DNA of 6,813 nucleotides from positions 1 to 6,813 of the forward strand of contig SKRP01000253.1 of NCBI GenBank assembly GCA_007118445.1, written 5' to 3'. The stretch comes from Natronohydrobacter sp. (GTDB lineage Bacteria > Pseudomonadota > Alphaproteobacteria > Rhodobacterales > Rhodobacteraceae). How positions within the stretch are numbered: position 1 is the first letter of the stretch; each line of letters opens with the position of its first letter. A program made the translations under genes and the position numbers. Below, in pieces: positions 1 through 5,750 of the stretch. The notes under the pieces were generated by a model. That model was not told where the DNA came from, did no database searches, and saw only the letters and a list, made by a program, of their open reading frames with translations.

Positions 1-860
1 AACCCGTCGCCGCCGTCCCCGTCGCCCCGCGTCGCGCGATCTGGGCGCTGCTGCGCAGCCCTTCGGGAGCCGTCGGGCTGGCCATTGTGCTGCTCTTGGT
101 GGTGGTGGCGCTCCTGGCACCGATGATTGCCCCCTACGATCCATATCGCATGGCCTCGGGGCCGCGGCTGGCGCCGCCGTCCTGGAACCACTGGATGGGC
201 ACCGACCAGTTGGGGCGTGACGTGTTCTCGCGCGTGGTCTACGGCGCGCGGCTGACCTTGATGATCGGCACCATTGCCGTGGGCATATCGCTGACCGCGG
301 GGTTGCTCTTGGGCCTGATCGCGGGCTATGCTGGCGGCTGGGCAGAGCGTGTCCTGATGCGGCTGGTTGATGTTGTCTTCAGCTTCACCGAGATCGTGAT
401 CGCGCTGGCCTGCCTTGCCATCCTGGGCGTTGGCCTGATCAACGCGATGATCGCCATCGGCATCGCCTCGATCCCCTTCTATGCCCGCATCACCCATTCA
501 GTTGTGCTGGTGGAGAAAAACAAGCCCTATTTCGAGGCCGCTGTGGCCGCCGGGGCCTCGCATCTGCGGCTGATCTTTCTGCACCTCTTGCCCAACGTCA
601 TCCCCACGCTGATCGTGGTGGGCACGCTGGGGGTGTCCACGGCTGTTCTGGCGGCGGCGGGGCTGTCCTTTCTGGGGCTGGGGGCGCAGCCGCCGCAGCC
701 GGAATGGGGGTTCATGCTGTCGTCGTCGCGCGATCTGATCAGCCGGGCGCCCTGGATGATGATCTTTCCGGGCCTTGCCATCGCGATCACGGTGCTGGGC
801 TTCAACCTGCTGGGTGACGGGGTGCGCGAGGTGCTCGACCCCCGCCAGAGGGCAAGATGA
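1..860 (+). CDS. Peptide/nickel-type ABC transporter permease, DppC-like (5' partial)
   Basis: This is the inner-membrane permease subunit of a dipeptide/oligopeptide/nickel-family ABC importer. The reading frame is open from the window edge (first complete codon at base 3) with no ATG before base 87. The GTG at 87 lies inside the first membrane helix, so the true start is upstream of the window. About 285 residues are visible, close to full DppC/OppC length. The first helix is followed by APYDP and then the family motif GTDQLGRDVFSR (roughly bases 198-233), typical of DppC/OppC proteins. The cytoplasmic EAA loop that docks on the ATPase is clear: EAAVAAGASHLRLIFLHLLP from base 534. Several hydrophobic helices lie on both sides of it. 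The stop overlaps the next start (ATGA, 857-860). The partner DppB-type permease and binding protein would be expected upstream. The substrate cannot be read from the permease. Confidence 0.93.
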   Translation, partial: PVAAVPVAPRRAIWALLRSPSGAVGLAIVLLLVVVALLAPMIAPYDPYRMASGPRLAPPSWNHWMGTDQLGRDVFSRVVYGARLTLMIGTIAVGISLTAGLLLGLIAGYAGGWAERVLMRLVDVVFSFTEIVIALACLAILGVGLINAMIAIGIASIPFYARITHSVVLVEKNKPYFEAAVAAGASHLRLIFLHLLPNVIPTLIVVGTLGVSTAVLAAAGLSFLGLGAQPPQPEWGFMLSSSRDLISRAPWMMIFPGLAIAITVLGFNLLGDGVREVLDPRQRAR

Positions 861-2572
861 GCGCGCCGCTGCTTCAGGTGCGCGACCTGAGCGTCGCTTT
901 CGGCCCGGTGCAGGCCGTGGACGGGCTGTCCTATGACCTGCACGCGGGCGAAACACTGGCCATCGTCGGCGAGAGCGGGTCGGGGAAAAGCGTGTCCTCG
1001 ATGGCGCTGCTGGGCCTGTTGCCGCCGCGCAGCGCCCGGATCGAGGGCGGAACGGCGGTCTTTGACGGTCAGGACCTGTTGCGCCTGTCCGACCGCGACC
1101 AGCGGCGGGTGCGCGGCAATCGCATCGCCATGATCTTTCAGGAGCCGATGACTTCGCTGACCCCTGTGCTGCGCATCGGCCAGCAATTGACCGAGGCGCT
1201 GACGGAGCATCGCGGGCTGAGCCAACGCGCCGCCCGCCAAAAGGCACTGGAGATGCTGCGGCTGGTAGATCTGTCAGACCCGCCGCGCCGGATGCGCCAG
1301 TTCCCGCACGAATTGTCGGGAGGCATGCGCCAGCGGGTGATGATCGCAATGGCCATGGCGCTGGAGCCCGACATCCTGATTGCGGATGAACCGACAACGG
1401 CCCTGGATGTGACGGTGCAGGCGGAAATCCTGGGCCTGATGCGTGATATGCAGACGCGCTTCGGCACCGCGATCCTGCTGATCACCCACGACATGGGCGT
1501 TGTTGCGGAAATGGCCGACCGCGTGGTGGTCATGCACCGGGGCAAGAAGGTCGAGGAAGGGCCGGTCAGGGAGATCTTTGGCAGCCCGCGGGCCGACTAT
1601 ACCGCCGCGCTGCTGGCGGCGGTGCCGCGGCTTGGCGCCCGCAGTGCCGAGGATGGGCCAAGACCGATCATCGAACAGCCCGCACGGCCCGGCGAGGTGG
1701 TGCTGCGTGCCGAAGGCATGTGCAAGGTGTTTGCGGGGCGCGGCGGGATATTCGGGCGTTCCGGCGGGACAGTCGCCATGGAGGATGTGGGTTTTTCCGT
1801 GCGCGCGGGCGAGACGCTGGCGCTGGTTGGCGAAAGCGGGTCCGGAAAATCAACCTCGGGCCGCGCCGTGCTCCGGTTGCTGGAGGTCGATGCAGGGCGC
1901 ATCGAGCTGGAAGGCGAGGACATGCGGGCCCTGTCGACCCGCAGTCTGCGCAAGGCGCGCCGGGCCATGCAGATGGTGTTCCAGGACCCGTTTGCCGCGC
2001 TCAACCCACGGATCAGCATCGGGCGCCTGATCGCCGAACCGATGGTGATCCACGCAATCGCGCGGGGCAGCGAACTCGAGGACCGGGTGGCGGAACTGCT
2101 GCGCCGCGTCGGACTGGAAGCTGATCACATGAAACGCTTCGCACACGAGTTTTCCGGCGGGCAGCGTCAGCGCATCTGCATTGCCCGTGCCCTTTCGGTC
2201 GGCCCCAAACTGATCGTGGCGGACGAGCCGACCTCGGCGCTGGATGTGTCGGTGCAGGCGCAGGTGCTGGAGTTGATGCTGGAGTTGCAGCAATCCATGG
2301 GGCTGGCCTATCTGTTCATCAGTCATGACATGGCCGTCGTCGAGGAAATGGCGCATCGCGTTGCCGTCATGCGCCAGGGGCGCATAGTGGAAATGGGCCC
2401 GCGGCGCGATGTCCTCAATGCGCCGCGCCACCCCTATACGGGCGCATTGCTGGCCGCCGTGCCCAAGCCCGACCCCACGGCGCAGCGTCAGAAACTGCCG
2501 CGCCTCGATCTGAAGGACTTGCCCATGGGCTCACTTGCACAGGCTGCGACAGACCACTGGGTTGCGCAATGA
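857..2572 (+). CDS. Fused dipeptide-type ABC transporter ATP-binding protein (DppD-DppF in one chain)
   Basis: This 571-residue protein carries two nucleotide-binding domains that energise the importer. Domain 1 has Walker A GESGSGKS (38-45), Q-loop Q95, signature LSGGMRQR (153-160), Walker B ILIADEPT (173-180) and H-loop H211. Domain 2 has GESGSGKS (325-332), Q376, FSGGQRQR (432-439), LIVADEPT (452-459) and H490. Both sites look intact, so each can hydrolyse ATP. Each domain ends in the peptide-transporter C-terminal motif (SPRADYTAALLAAVP near 243-257, APRHPYTGALLAAVP near 522-536), which identifies the OppD/DppD and OppF/DppF families. A linker of about 25 residues joins the halves. Such fusions are known in proteobacteria (e.g. 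GsiA, YejF types). The ATG at 857 overlaps the permease stop and has AGAGGG (847-852) four bases upstream. The imported substrate is unknown; the downstream carbamoylase hints at amino-acid derivatives. Confidence 0.97.
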   Translation: MSAPLLQVRDLSVAFGPVQAVDGLSYDLHAGETLAIVGESGSGKSVSSMALLGLLPPRSARIEGGTAVFDGQDLLRLSDRDQRRVRGNRIAMIFQEPMTSLTPVLRIGQQLTEALTEHRGLSQRAARQKALEMLRLVDLSDPPRRMRQFPHELSGGMRQRVMIAMAMALEPDILIADEPTTALDVTVQAEILGLMRDMQTRFGTAILLITHDMGVVAEMADRVVVMHRGKKVEEGPVREIFGSPRADYTAALLAAVPRLGARSAEDGPRPIIEQPARPGEVVLRAEGMCKVFAGRGGIFGRSGGTVAMEDVGFSVRAGETLALVGESGSGKSTSGRAVLRLLEVDAGRIELEGEDMRALSTRSLRKARRAMQMVFQDPFAALNPRISIGRLIAEPMVIHAIARGSELEDRVAELLRRVGLEADHMKRFAHEFSGGQRQRICIARALSVGPKLIVADEPTSALDVSVQAQVLELMLELQQSMGLAYLFISHDMAVVEEMAHRVAVMRQGRIVEMGPRRDVLNAPRHPYTGALLAAVPKPDPTAQRQKLPRLDLKDLPMGSLAQAATDHWVAQ

Positions 2573-3528
2573 CCGTGGGGATCGGCATCGCCGGACCGGG
2601 CGCGGGGCGCGCGGCGCTGGCCGCGTTGCGGATGGTCGAGCGGGTGGGCCGCGGCATGCTGGGCGGGTTCGTCAGCCTTGCGGCGCTGGATGCACAGGGC
2701 AGACTGCACCGGGCCGAAACCGGGCGCGGCGGGGCGGCGGCGCTGTTTGCGGGCGCCATGCCCGATGATATTGCCCAGGCGCCCTGTGTGGCGCTGATGT
2801 CCTCGGGGCCGGACCGGCTGCCTCCACTCAGCCAGTTCACCCCGGCGGCGGAAGCTGTGGCTTGCATCAGCGGCCACCGGCTGCCGAACATGCCCGCCGT
2901 GCCGGGCGGGTCGGCGGTCAATGCGCAGGCCCTGACAGGCATCATGCAAGGGGGCAAACCTCAGCATGTGCTGGATCGGCTGCTCGCAGAACACCCACTG
3001 GCCGATGCCGGACTGATTGCCGTGACGGCTGCGGGCGAAGTGGCCATGGCCAACAGCGCGCTTGTGGCGGCGCGCACGGATGCAGGGGCGCTGACGATCC
3101 AGGCTGCGGGTCTGAAGATCGCCATTCTGCATAACTCGATCTTTCCGGTGCAGGGGCTTGCCGAAATTGCGGCGGGTGCCGCAGTCGACAATTGCGCGCC
3201 CGCCGATGGGTATGATTTCGAGATCAGCCTGAGCGCCGGGGTGCGCTTGACCACGTCAGGGCCGGGCGGCGTGGAGATCGACTGTGATGGCCGTGTCACA
3301 GGCATCGGCGGGCTGCATGTCGGATGGCTGGCACCAGTCTGGCAGGGCGCGGCCGCAATGCGCGCGGCACCGGTTCTGCGCAATGGCCGCGAGGTCGGCA
3401 CGCTGGTGTCCGAAGCCTATTGCATCGCCCATTACGGCGTCCTGCAAAGCTGTGACGGGCTTGCATCGGTTCGGTTGCGCGTTTGCGCCACCGAACCGTT
3501 TTCCAGCCACAAGGGGGAGTGTTCATGA
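2569..3528 (+). CDS. Uncharacterised conserved protein, DUF6963-like (tentative), in transporter/carbamoylase operon
   Basis: A 319-residue, probably cytoplasmic protein with no signal peptide or membrane segment. I recognise no catalytic family with certainty. From memory it resembles a group annotated as DUF6963 in alphaproteobacteria. Visible landmarks are a glycine-rich N-terminus (GIGIAGPGAG, 4-13), an ERVGRGMLGGFVSLAAL segment (24-40), MSSGPDR (77-83), SGHRLPNMP (101-109), a DAGLIAVTAAGEVAMANS stretch (146-163), AILHNS (185-190) and a C-terminal SEAYCIAHYG segment (281-290). The early beta-rich, Gly-rich layout and the GLIAVTAAGEVAMAN-like stretch are reminiscent of Ntn-hydrolase-like proteins, but no nucleophile can be assigned, so this is only a hint. 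The start ATG overlaps the ATPase stop (ATGA, 2569-2572), and the stop overlaps the carbamoylase start in the same way. No strong ribosome binding site precedes it, which fits translational coupling. Its position between an importer and a C-N hydrolase suggests a role in processing the same substrate. Confidence 0.88.
   Translation: MTVGIGIAGPGAGRAALAALRMVERVGRGMLGGFVSLAALDAQGRLHRAETGRGGAAALFAGAMPDDIAQAPCVALMSSGPDRLPPLSQFTPAAEAVACISGHRLPNMPAVPGGSAVNAQALTGIMQGGKPQHVLDRLLAEHPLADAGLIAVTAAGEVAMANSALVAARTDAGALTIQAAGLKIAILHNSIFPVQGLAEIAAGAAVDNCAPADGYDFEISLSAGVRLTTSGPGGVEIDCDGRVTGIGGLHVGWLAPVWQGAAAMRAAPVLRNGREVGTLVSEAYCIAHYGVLQSCDGLASVRLRVCATEPFSSHKGECS
3513..3519 (+). promoter_or_regulatory. Strong ribosome binding site deciding the carbamoylase start
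   Basis: GGGGGAG lies five bases before the ATG at 3525, inside the 3' end of the preceding gene. It is the clearest Shine-Dalgarno element in the operon. It supports the 3525 start over the upstream TTG and suggests the enzyme can be translated strongly even without full coupling. Confidence 0.7.
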
Positions 3529-4433
3529 GCCGTAGTCTTGTCGTTGCCGCCGCGCAACTGGGTCCCATCGCGCGCGACGAACCGCGCCGGGCGGTGGTCG
3601 ATCGCTTGATCGTCCTGATGACCGAGGCCCATGCACGCGGCGCAACGCTTGTCGTCTTTCCGGAACTGGCCCTGACCAGTTTTTTCCCGCGCTGGTGGAT
3701 GGAGAAACCGGCGCAGATCGACGCCTGGTTCGAACGCAGCATGCCATCGGAGGACACACGCCCGCTGTTCGACTGCGCGCAGCGGCTGGGCGTCGGGTTT
3801 CACCTCGGCTATGGTGAACTCACCCCCGAGGGACGCCGGTTCAATACCGCCATTCTGGTCGGGCCGGATGGCGCATTGCTGGGAAAGTATCGCAAGGTGC
3901 ATCTGCCCGGTCACTTCGACCATGAACCGGACCGCCCGTTCCAGCATCTTGAAAAGCGATACTTCGAGAAAGGGGATCTGGGGTTTCCCGTCTTCGACGC
4001 CTTTGGCGGCAGGCTGGGCATCTGCATCTGCAATGATCGCCGCTGGCCGGAAACCTGGCGGATGCTGGGGCTGAAAGGGGCGGAGCTGATCGTGCTGGGC
4101 TATAACACGCCCGCCCATTACCCCCCTGCCCCCGAGCATGATCATCTGCAGTATTTTCACAATGCGCTGTCGCTTCAGGCCGGGGCCTATCAGAACGGGG
4201 CATGGGCCGTGGGTGTGGCCAAGGCGGGCCGCGAGGAGGGCTGCGATCTGATCGGTGGAAGCCTGATCGTTGCCCCGACGGGTGAAATCGTCGCGCAGGC
4301 CGCAAGCCTTGGCGACGAAGTGATCACGGCGCGTGTCGACCTTGATCGCTGTTCGGAAATCCGGCGCAACATCTTCAATTTCAGGCTGCATCGCCAGCCG
4401 TCGGAGTATGGTCTTCTGGTGGCCGGGGAATGA
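3525..4433 (+). CDS. N-carbamoyl-D-amino acid amidohydrolase (D-carbamoylase), nitrilase superfamily
   Basis: A cytoplasmic enzyme of 302 residues that should hydrolyse N-carbamoyl-D-amino acids to D-amino acid, CO2 and ammonia. The nitrilase catalytic triad is intact: E47 in FPELAL, K124 in KYRKVHLPGH and C169 in ICICNDRRWPE. Residues noted for the Agrobacterium D-carbamoylase also appear to be kept: H126, H141 (FQHLEKRYFE), H212 and the Arg pair R172/R173. Length and motif order match that roughly 304-residue enzyme almost throughout, including FFPRW, GYNTP, QAGAYQNGAW and the C-terminal IFNFRLHRQP. I chose the ATG at 3525, not the in-frame TTG at 3483, because it gives the family N-terminus, overlaps the previous stop (ATGA) and follows a strong GGGGGAG ribosome binding site (3513-3519, 5-base spacer). 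A beta-ureidopropionase-like substrate is possible but less likely given the resemblance. The usual hydantoinase partner is not in this window. Confidence 0.95.
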   Translation: MSRSLVVAAAQLGPIARDEPRRAVVDRLIVLMTEAHARGATLVVFPELALTSFFPRWWMEKPAQIDAWFERSMPSEDTRPLFDCAQRLGVGFHLGYGELTPEGRRFNTAILVGPDGALLGKYRKVHLPGHFDHEPDRPFQHLEKRYFEKGDLGFPVFDAFGGRLGICICNDRRWPETWRMLGLKGAELIVLGYNTPAHYPPAPEHDHLQYFHNALSLQAGAYQNGAWAVGVAKAGREEGCDLIGGSLIVAPTGEIVAQAASLGDEVITARVDLDRCSEIRRNIFNFRLHRQPSEYGLLVAGE

Positions 4434-4435
4434 CG

Positions 4436-4465
4436 GCAAAACAAGATGCAAACATCGTGTTTTGC
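4436..4465 (+). terminator. Hairpin just after the carbamoylase stop, possible terminator
   Basis: Two 13-base arms, GCAAAACAAGATG (4436-4448) and CATCGTGTTTTGC (4453-4465), pair with one A-G mismatch around a 4-base loop. The hairpin starts two bases after the last stop codon of the operon, where a terminator is expected. The stem is AT-rich and is followed by GGGTTTCC, not a clean T-run, so it is not a textbook intrinsic terminator. It could instead stabilise the mRNA 3' end or be a recombination-site remnant at the edge of the accessory patch. Confidence 0.5.
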
Positions 4466-4594
4466 GGGTTTCCTCAACAGCTCCGCCCGCTATGGGGGGC
4501 TGACTTCTGTCGCATGCTGCACCATGTTTGCGTGACTGCCTTGTCGAACCCAGCGCAACAGGCAAGATGTCCGCTTTGGGCCGAGGCTGTGTGA
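4466..4594. other. Non-coding stretch between operon hairpin and HTH fragment
   Basis: I see no convincing gene here. The frame continuous with the downstream HTH fragment can be read back through part of this stretch (around 4508-4591) but is closed by a TGA at 4592 and shows no recognisable domain. Long minus-strand frames across 4474-4852 have no family character and look like shadows. The stretch is best read as decayed sequence at the left edge of an accessory patch. Confidence 0.4.
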
Positions 4595-4807
4595 GAACGC
4601 GTTTGTGTCGAGAAGGACATCGCCCGGATCCGCTGGGCGCGTGGCAATCGCAAAGCGTGGAAGGGCATCTGCCGGGAGCACGGCATCAGTCGTGCCGCAG
4701 CGAACCGTCGGCGCGCGTATGGGCAGGCGGTGATTGTCTGGCGGCAGAATGGCAAGGCGCCTCCCGGGAAGCGCTCGATGCAGTATGTGATCGCCCGGGC
4801 ATGTTGA
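4595..4807 (+). pseudogene. Remnant of a phage-type helix-turn-helix protein (DUF6362-like)
   Basis: An open stretch of about 70 codons between a TGA at 4592 and the TGA at 4805-4807, without a usable start codon near its beginning. The translated part includes DIARIRWARG, then WKGICREHGISRAAANRR, then AYGQAVIVWRQNGKAPPGKRS. The middle piece reads as a helix-turn-helix (ICREHGISRAAANRRR). From memory the order W-K-x-I-C-x-x-x-G-I-S-R-x-x-A-x-R-R followed by IVWRxNGK matches the C-terminal half of DUF6362-type proteins found in phages and prophages. The N-terminal half of that family is not recognisable upstream. I infer a decayed fragment left by a prophage or mobile element. It sits just before the toxin-antitoxin pair. 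An alternative is a short chance frame, but the tight motif spacing argues against that. Confidence 0.5.
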
Positions 4808-4844
4808 AACCCGACACTCTGCTGTATTGGCACAGCACTCCAGA

Positions 4845-4893
4845 TTGATCACACCATGCTCGAGGCGTTTATACCAGCGTATACCCCTGGAGG
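4845..4893 (+). promoter_or_regulatory. Putative promoter/operator and ribosome binding site of the toxin-antitoxin operon
   Basis: Two direct copies of TATACC start at 4870 and 4880, ten bases (one helical turn) apart, just upstream of the antitoxin. The second copy overlaps the palindrome GTATAC (4879-4884). Repeats at this place are typical operators for autorepressing AbrB/MazE-type antitoxins. A weak promoter is possible (TTGATC at 4845, 19 bases, TATACC at 4870), which would place the repeats over the -10 region and the transcript start. The ribosome binding site TGGAGG (4888-4893) lies six bases before the ATG and is strong. The operator and promoter are inferred; the ribosome binding site is clear. 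Confidence 0.45.
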
Positions 4894-4899
4894 ATCATC

Positions 4900-5124
4900 A
4901 TGTTTGAAACCCGGATTCGAAAGGTTGGCAACTCGGCCGTTGTTACGCTTTCGGCGGAGATTCTCGCCGCACTTGATGCGCGCGAGGGCGACACTGTTTA
5001 CCTGGTGCGCGGTGATGACGGCCGTCTGAAAATCACGCCGCAGACTCCTGAGCTGGCTGCGGCGCTTGCAGCGGCGCAGGCCGTCATGGATGAAAACAGA
5101 GACATGCTGCAGGCGCTTGCGTGA
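4900..5124 (+). CDS. AbrB/MazE/SpoVT-type antitoxin of a Doc toxin-antitoxin module
   Basis: A 74-residue DNA-binding antitoxin. Residues 1-47 form a swapped-hairpin AbrB domain: RKVGNSAVVTL (7-17) and the REGDTVYLV segment (28-36) are the family hallmarks. Ser18 occupies the position that is usually Pro in the LP motif. The C-terminal tail (50-74, ELAAALAAAQAVMDENRDML) is Ala-rich, probably helical and charged at its end. This is the expected toxin-binding segment that neutralises Doc. The ATG at 4900 has a strong TGGAGG ribosome binding site six bases upstream. The stop overlaps the GTG start of the toxin (GTGA, 5121-5124), giving the usual antitoxin-first coupling. The protein likely represses its own operon through the TATACC repeats upstream (inference). 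Family and role are well supported by sequence and context. Confidence 0.93.
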   Translation: MFETRIRKVGNSAVVTLSAEILAALDAREGDTVYLVRGDDGRLKITPQTPELAAALAAAQAVMDENRDMLQALA

Positions 5125-5528
5125 GCGCACCGATATGGGTGCCATTGCAGGCGGTCGTGATCATTCACGACCGTCAGATTGCGCGGCACGGCGGCGCATC
5201 GGGAATGCGCGATATGCGGCTTCTTGATGCTGCTGCAGACCGACCTCGCAACAGGTTTGCGCATGAGCAGCCTCGTCTGGAAGAGATCGGAGCAGCTTAC
5301 GCGTTCGGCATTGCCAAAGCGCGTGCCTTTGTCGACGGGAACAAACGCAAAGCCTTCGTGACTGCGGCCACGTTTCTGCGTCTGAACGGCTTTGCTATGC
5401 GTCCTGAACCACTCGAAGGTGTCCGGGCAATGGAGGAGCTTGCTGCCGGGATCCTGTCGGAAGCGGAGTTCGGGCTGTGGCTTGCGAAGCTGATGACGCC
5501 TCTCGGCCGCGAAAGCCAAGAGAAGTGA
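5121..5528 (+). CDS. doc: Death-on-curing (Doc) family toxin, Fic fold, with catalytic His replaced by Arg
   Basis: A 135-residue toxin of the Doc family, whose studied phage P1 member phosphorylates elongation factor Tu and stops translation. Family features are the N-terminal AVVIIHDRQIARHGG (11-25), SGMRDMRLLDAAADRPRN (27-44), AYAFGIAKARAF (59-70), then DGNKRKAF (72-79) and FLRLNGF (85-91). The active-site motif is normally HxFx(D/N)xNKR. Here the aligned residues are R68, F70, D72, N74, K75 and R76, so the His position is Arg, encoded CGT, one transition from CAT. If this is real, the protein may be inactive as a kinase or belong to a divergent subgroup. The Thr that usually follows NKR is also changed (K77). 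It starts at GTG 5121, overlapping the antitoxin stop. Otherwise the protein is full length and undamaged. Confidence 0.92.
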   Translation: MSAPIWVPLQAVVIIHDRQIARHGGASGMRDMRLLDAAADRPRNRFAHEQPRLEEIGAAYAFGIAKARAFVDGNKRKAFVTAATFLRLNGFAMRPEPLEGVRAMEELAAGILSEAEFGLWLAKLMTPLGRESQEK

Positions 5529-5750
5529 TGACAACACCATCTGGGATTGCGAGACAGTTTTCGACAAGACACCGGAAGGCGTGACAGGAACGGATCAGGG
5601 GGCTAAAACTGGCGGTGGGCCTATTGTGCCATTTTCAGGCTTTCCGAAATTTCCTGCCGTCGATCCGGTTGATACGGGGTCTTGCAGGCGCAACGGGATA
5701 CCCACGTCGGCTGCATGCAACAGCGGTGGCGATAACGTCCCCCTGCTTAC
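5529..5750. other. Gene-free spacer between toxin and reductase, possibly an IS remnant
   Basis: About 220 bases without a convincing gene on either strand. Frames that cross it (for example one opening on the plus strand at 5581 or 5615) have no family character and are shadows or chance. It contains the palindrome TGCATGCA (5712-5719). Its right edge, read on the minus strand, begins GTAAGCAGGGGGACG (5750 down to 5736), which resembles the GTAAGC-type termini of IS66-family elements. No transposase part and no second terminus are visible here. I infer that this may be the leftover end of an insertion sequence, with low certainty. Confidence 0.3.
5736..5750 (-). mobile_element. Possible IS66-type terminal end, read leftward
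   Basis: On the minus strand the 15 bases ending at 5750 read GTAAGCAGGGGGACG. IS66-family elements are known to start with GTAA, often GTAAGC. The element would extend leftward from 5750. The expected 8-base target duplicate would be ATGGTCAG (5751-5758), and I do not see another copy in the window. There is no transposase, so this would be a solo or decayed end. Chance similarity is quite possible. Confidence 0.22.

Noticed and set aside
498..1397. Long minus-strand open frames across the permease and ATPase genes
   Set aside because: They lie antisense to well-supported ABC genes, are rich in Arg/Pro/Ala as expected of GC-rich shadows, and show no family motif.
3483..3524. TTG at 3483 as the carbamoylase start
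   Set aside because: It adds 14 residues not found in the family and ignores the strong ribosome binding site and ATGA overlap at 3525.
3432..4565. 377-codon minus-strand open frame opposite the carbamoylase
   Set aside because: It is antisense to a gene with an intact catalytic triad and near-complete family resemblance. The frame is open only because of GC-rich codon usage.
4528..4848. 106-codon plus-strand frame in the debris region
   Set aside because: It has no recognisable domain, and a different frame at the same place encodes the helix-turn-helix fragment, which is the better explanation.
4490..4852. Minus-strand frame containing a DVLLDTNAFSHSL string that resembles the start of a PIN-domain toxin
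   Set aside because: The string is in the middle of the frame with no PIN acidic residues or fold-like pattern after it, and it is antisense to the HTH fragment. It is likely coincidence.
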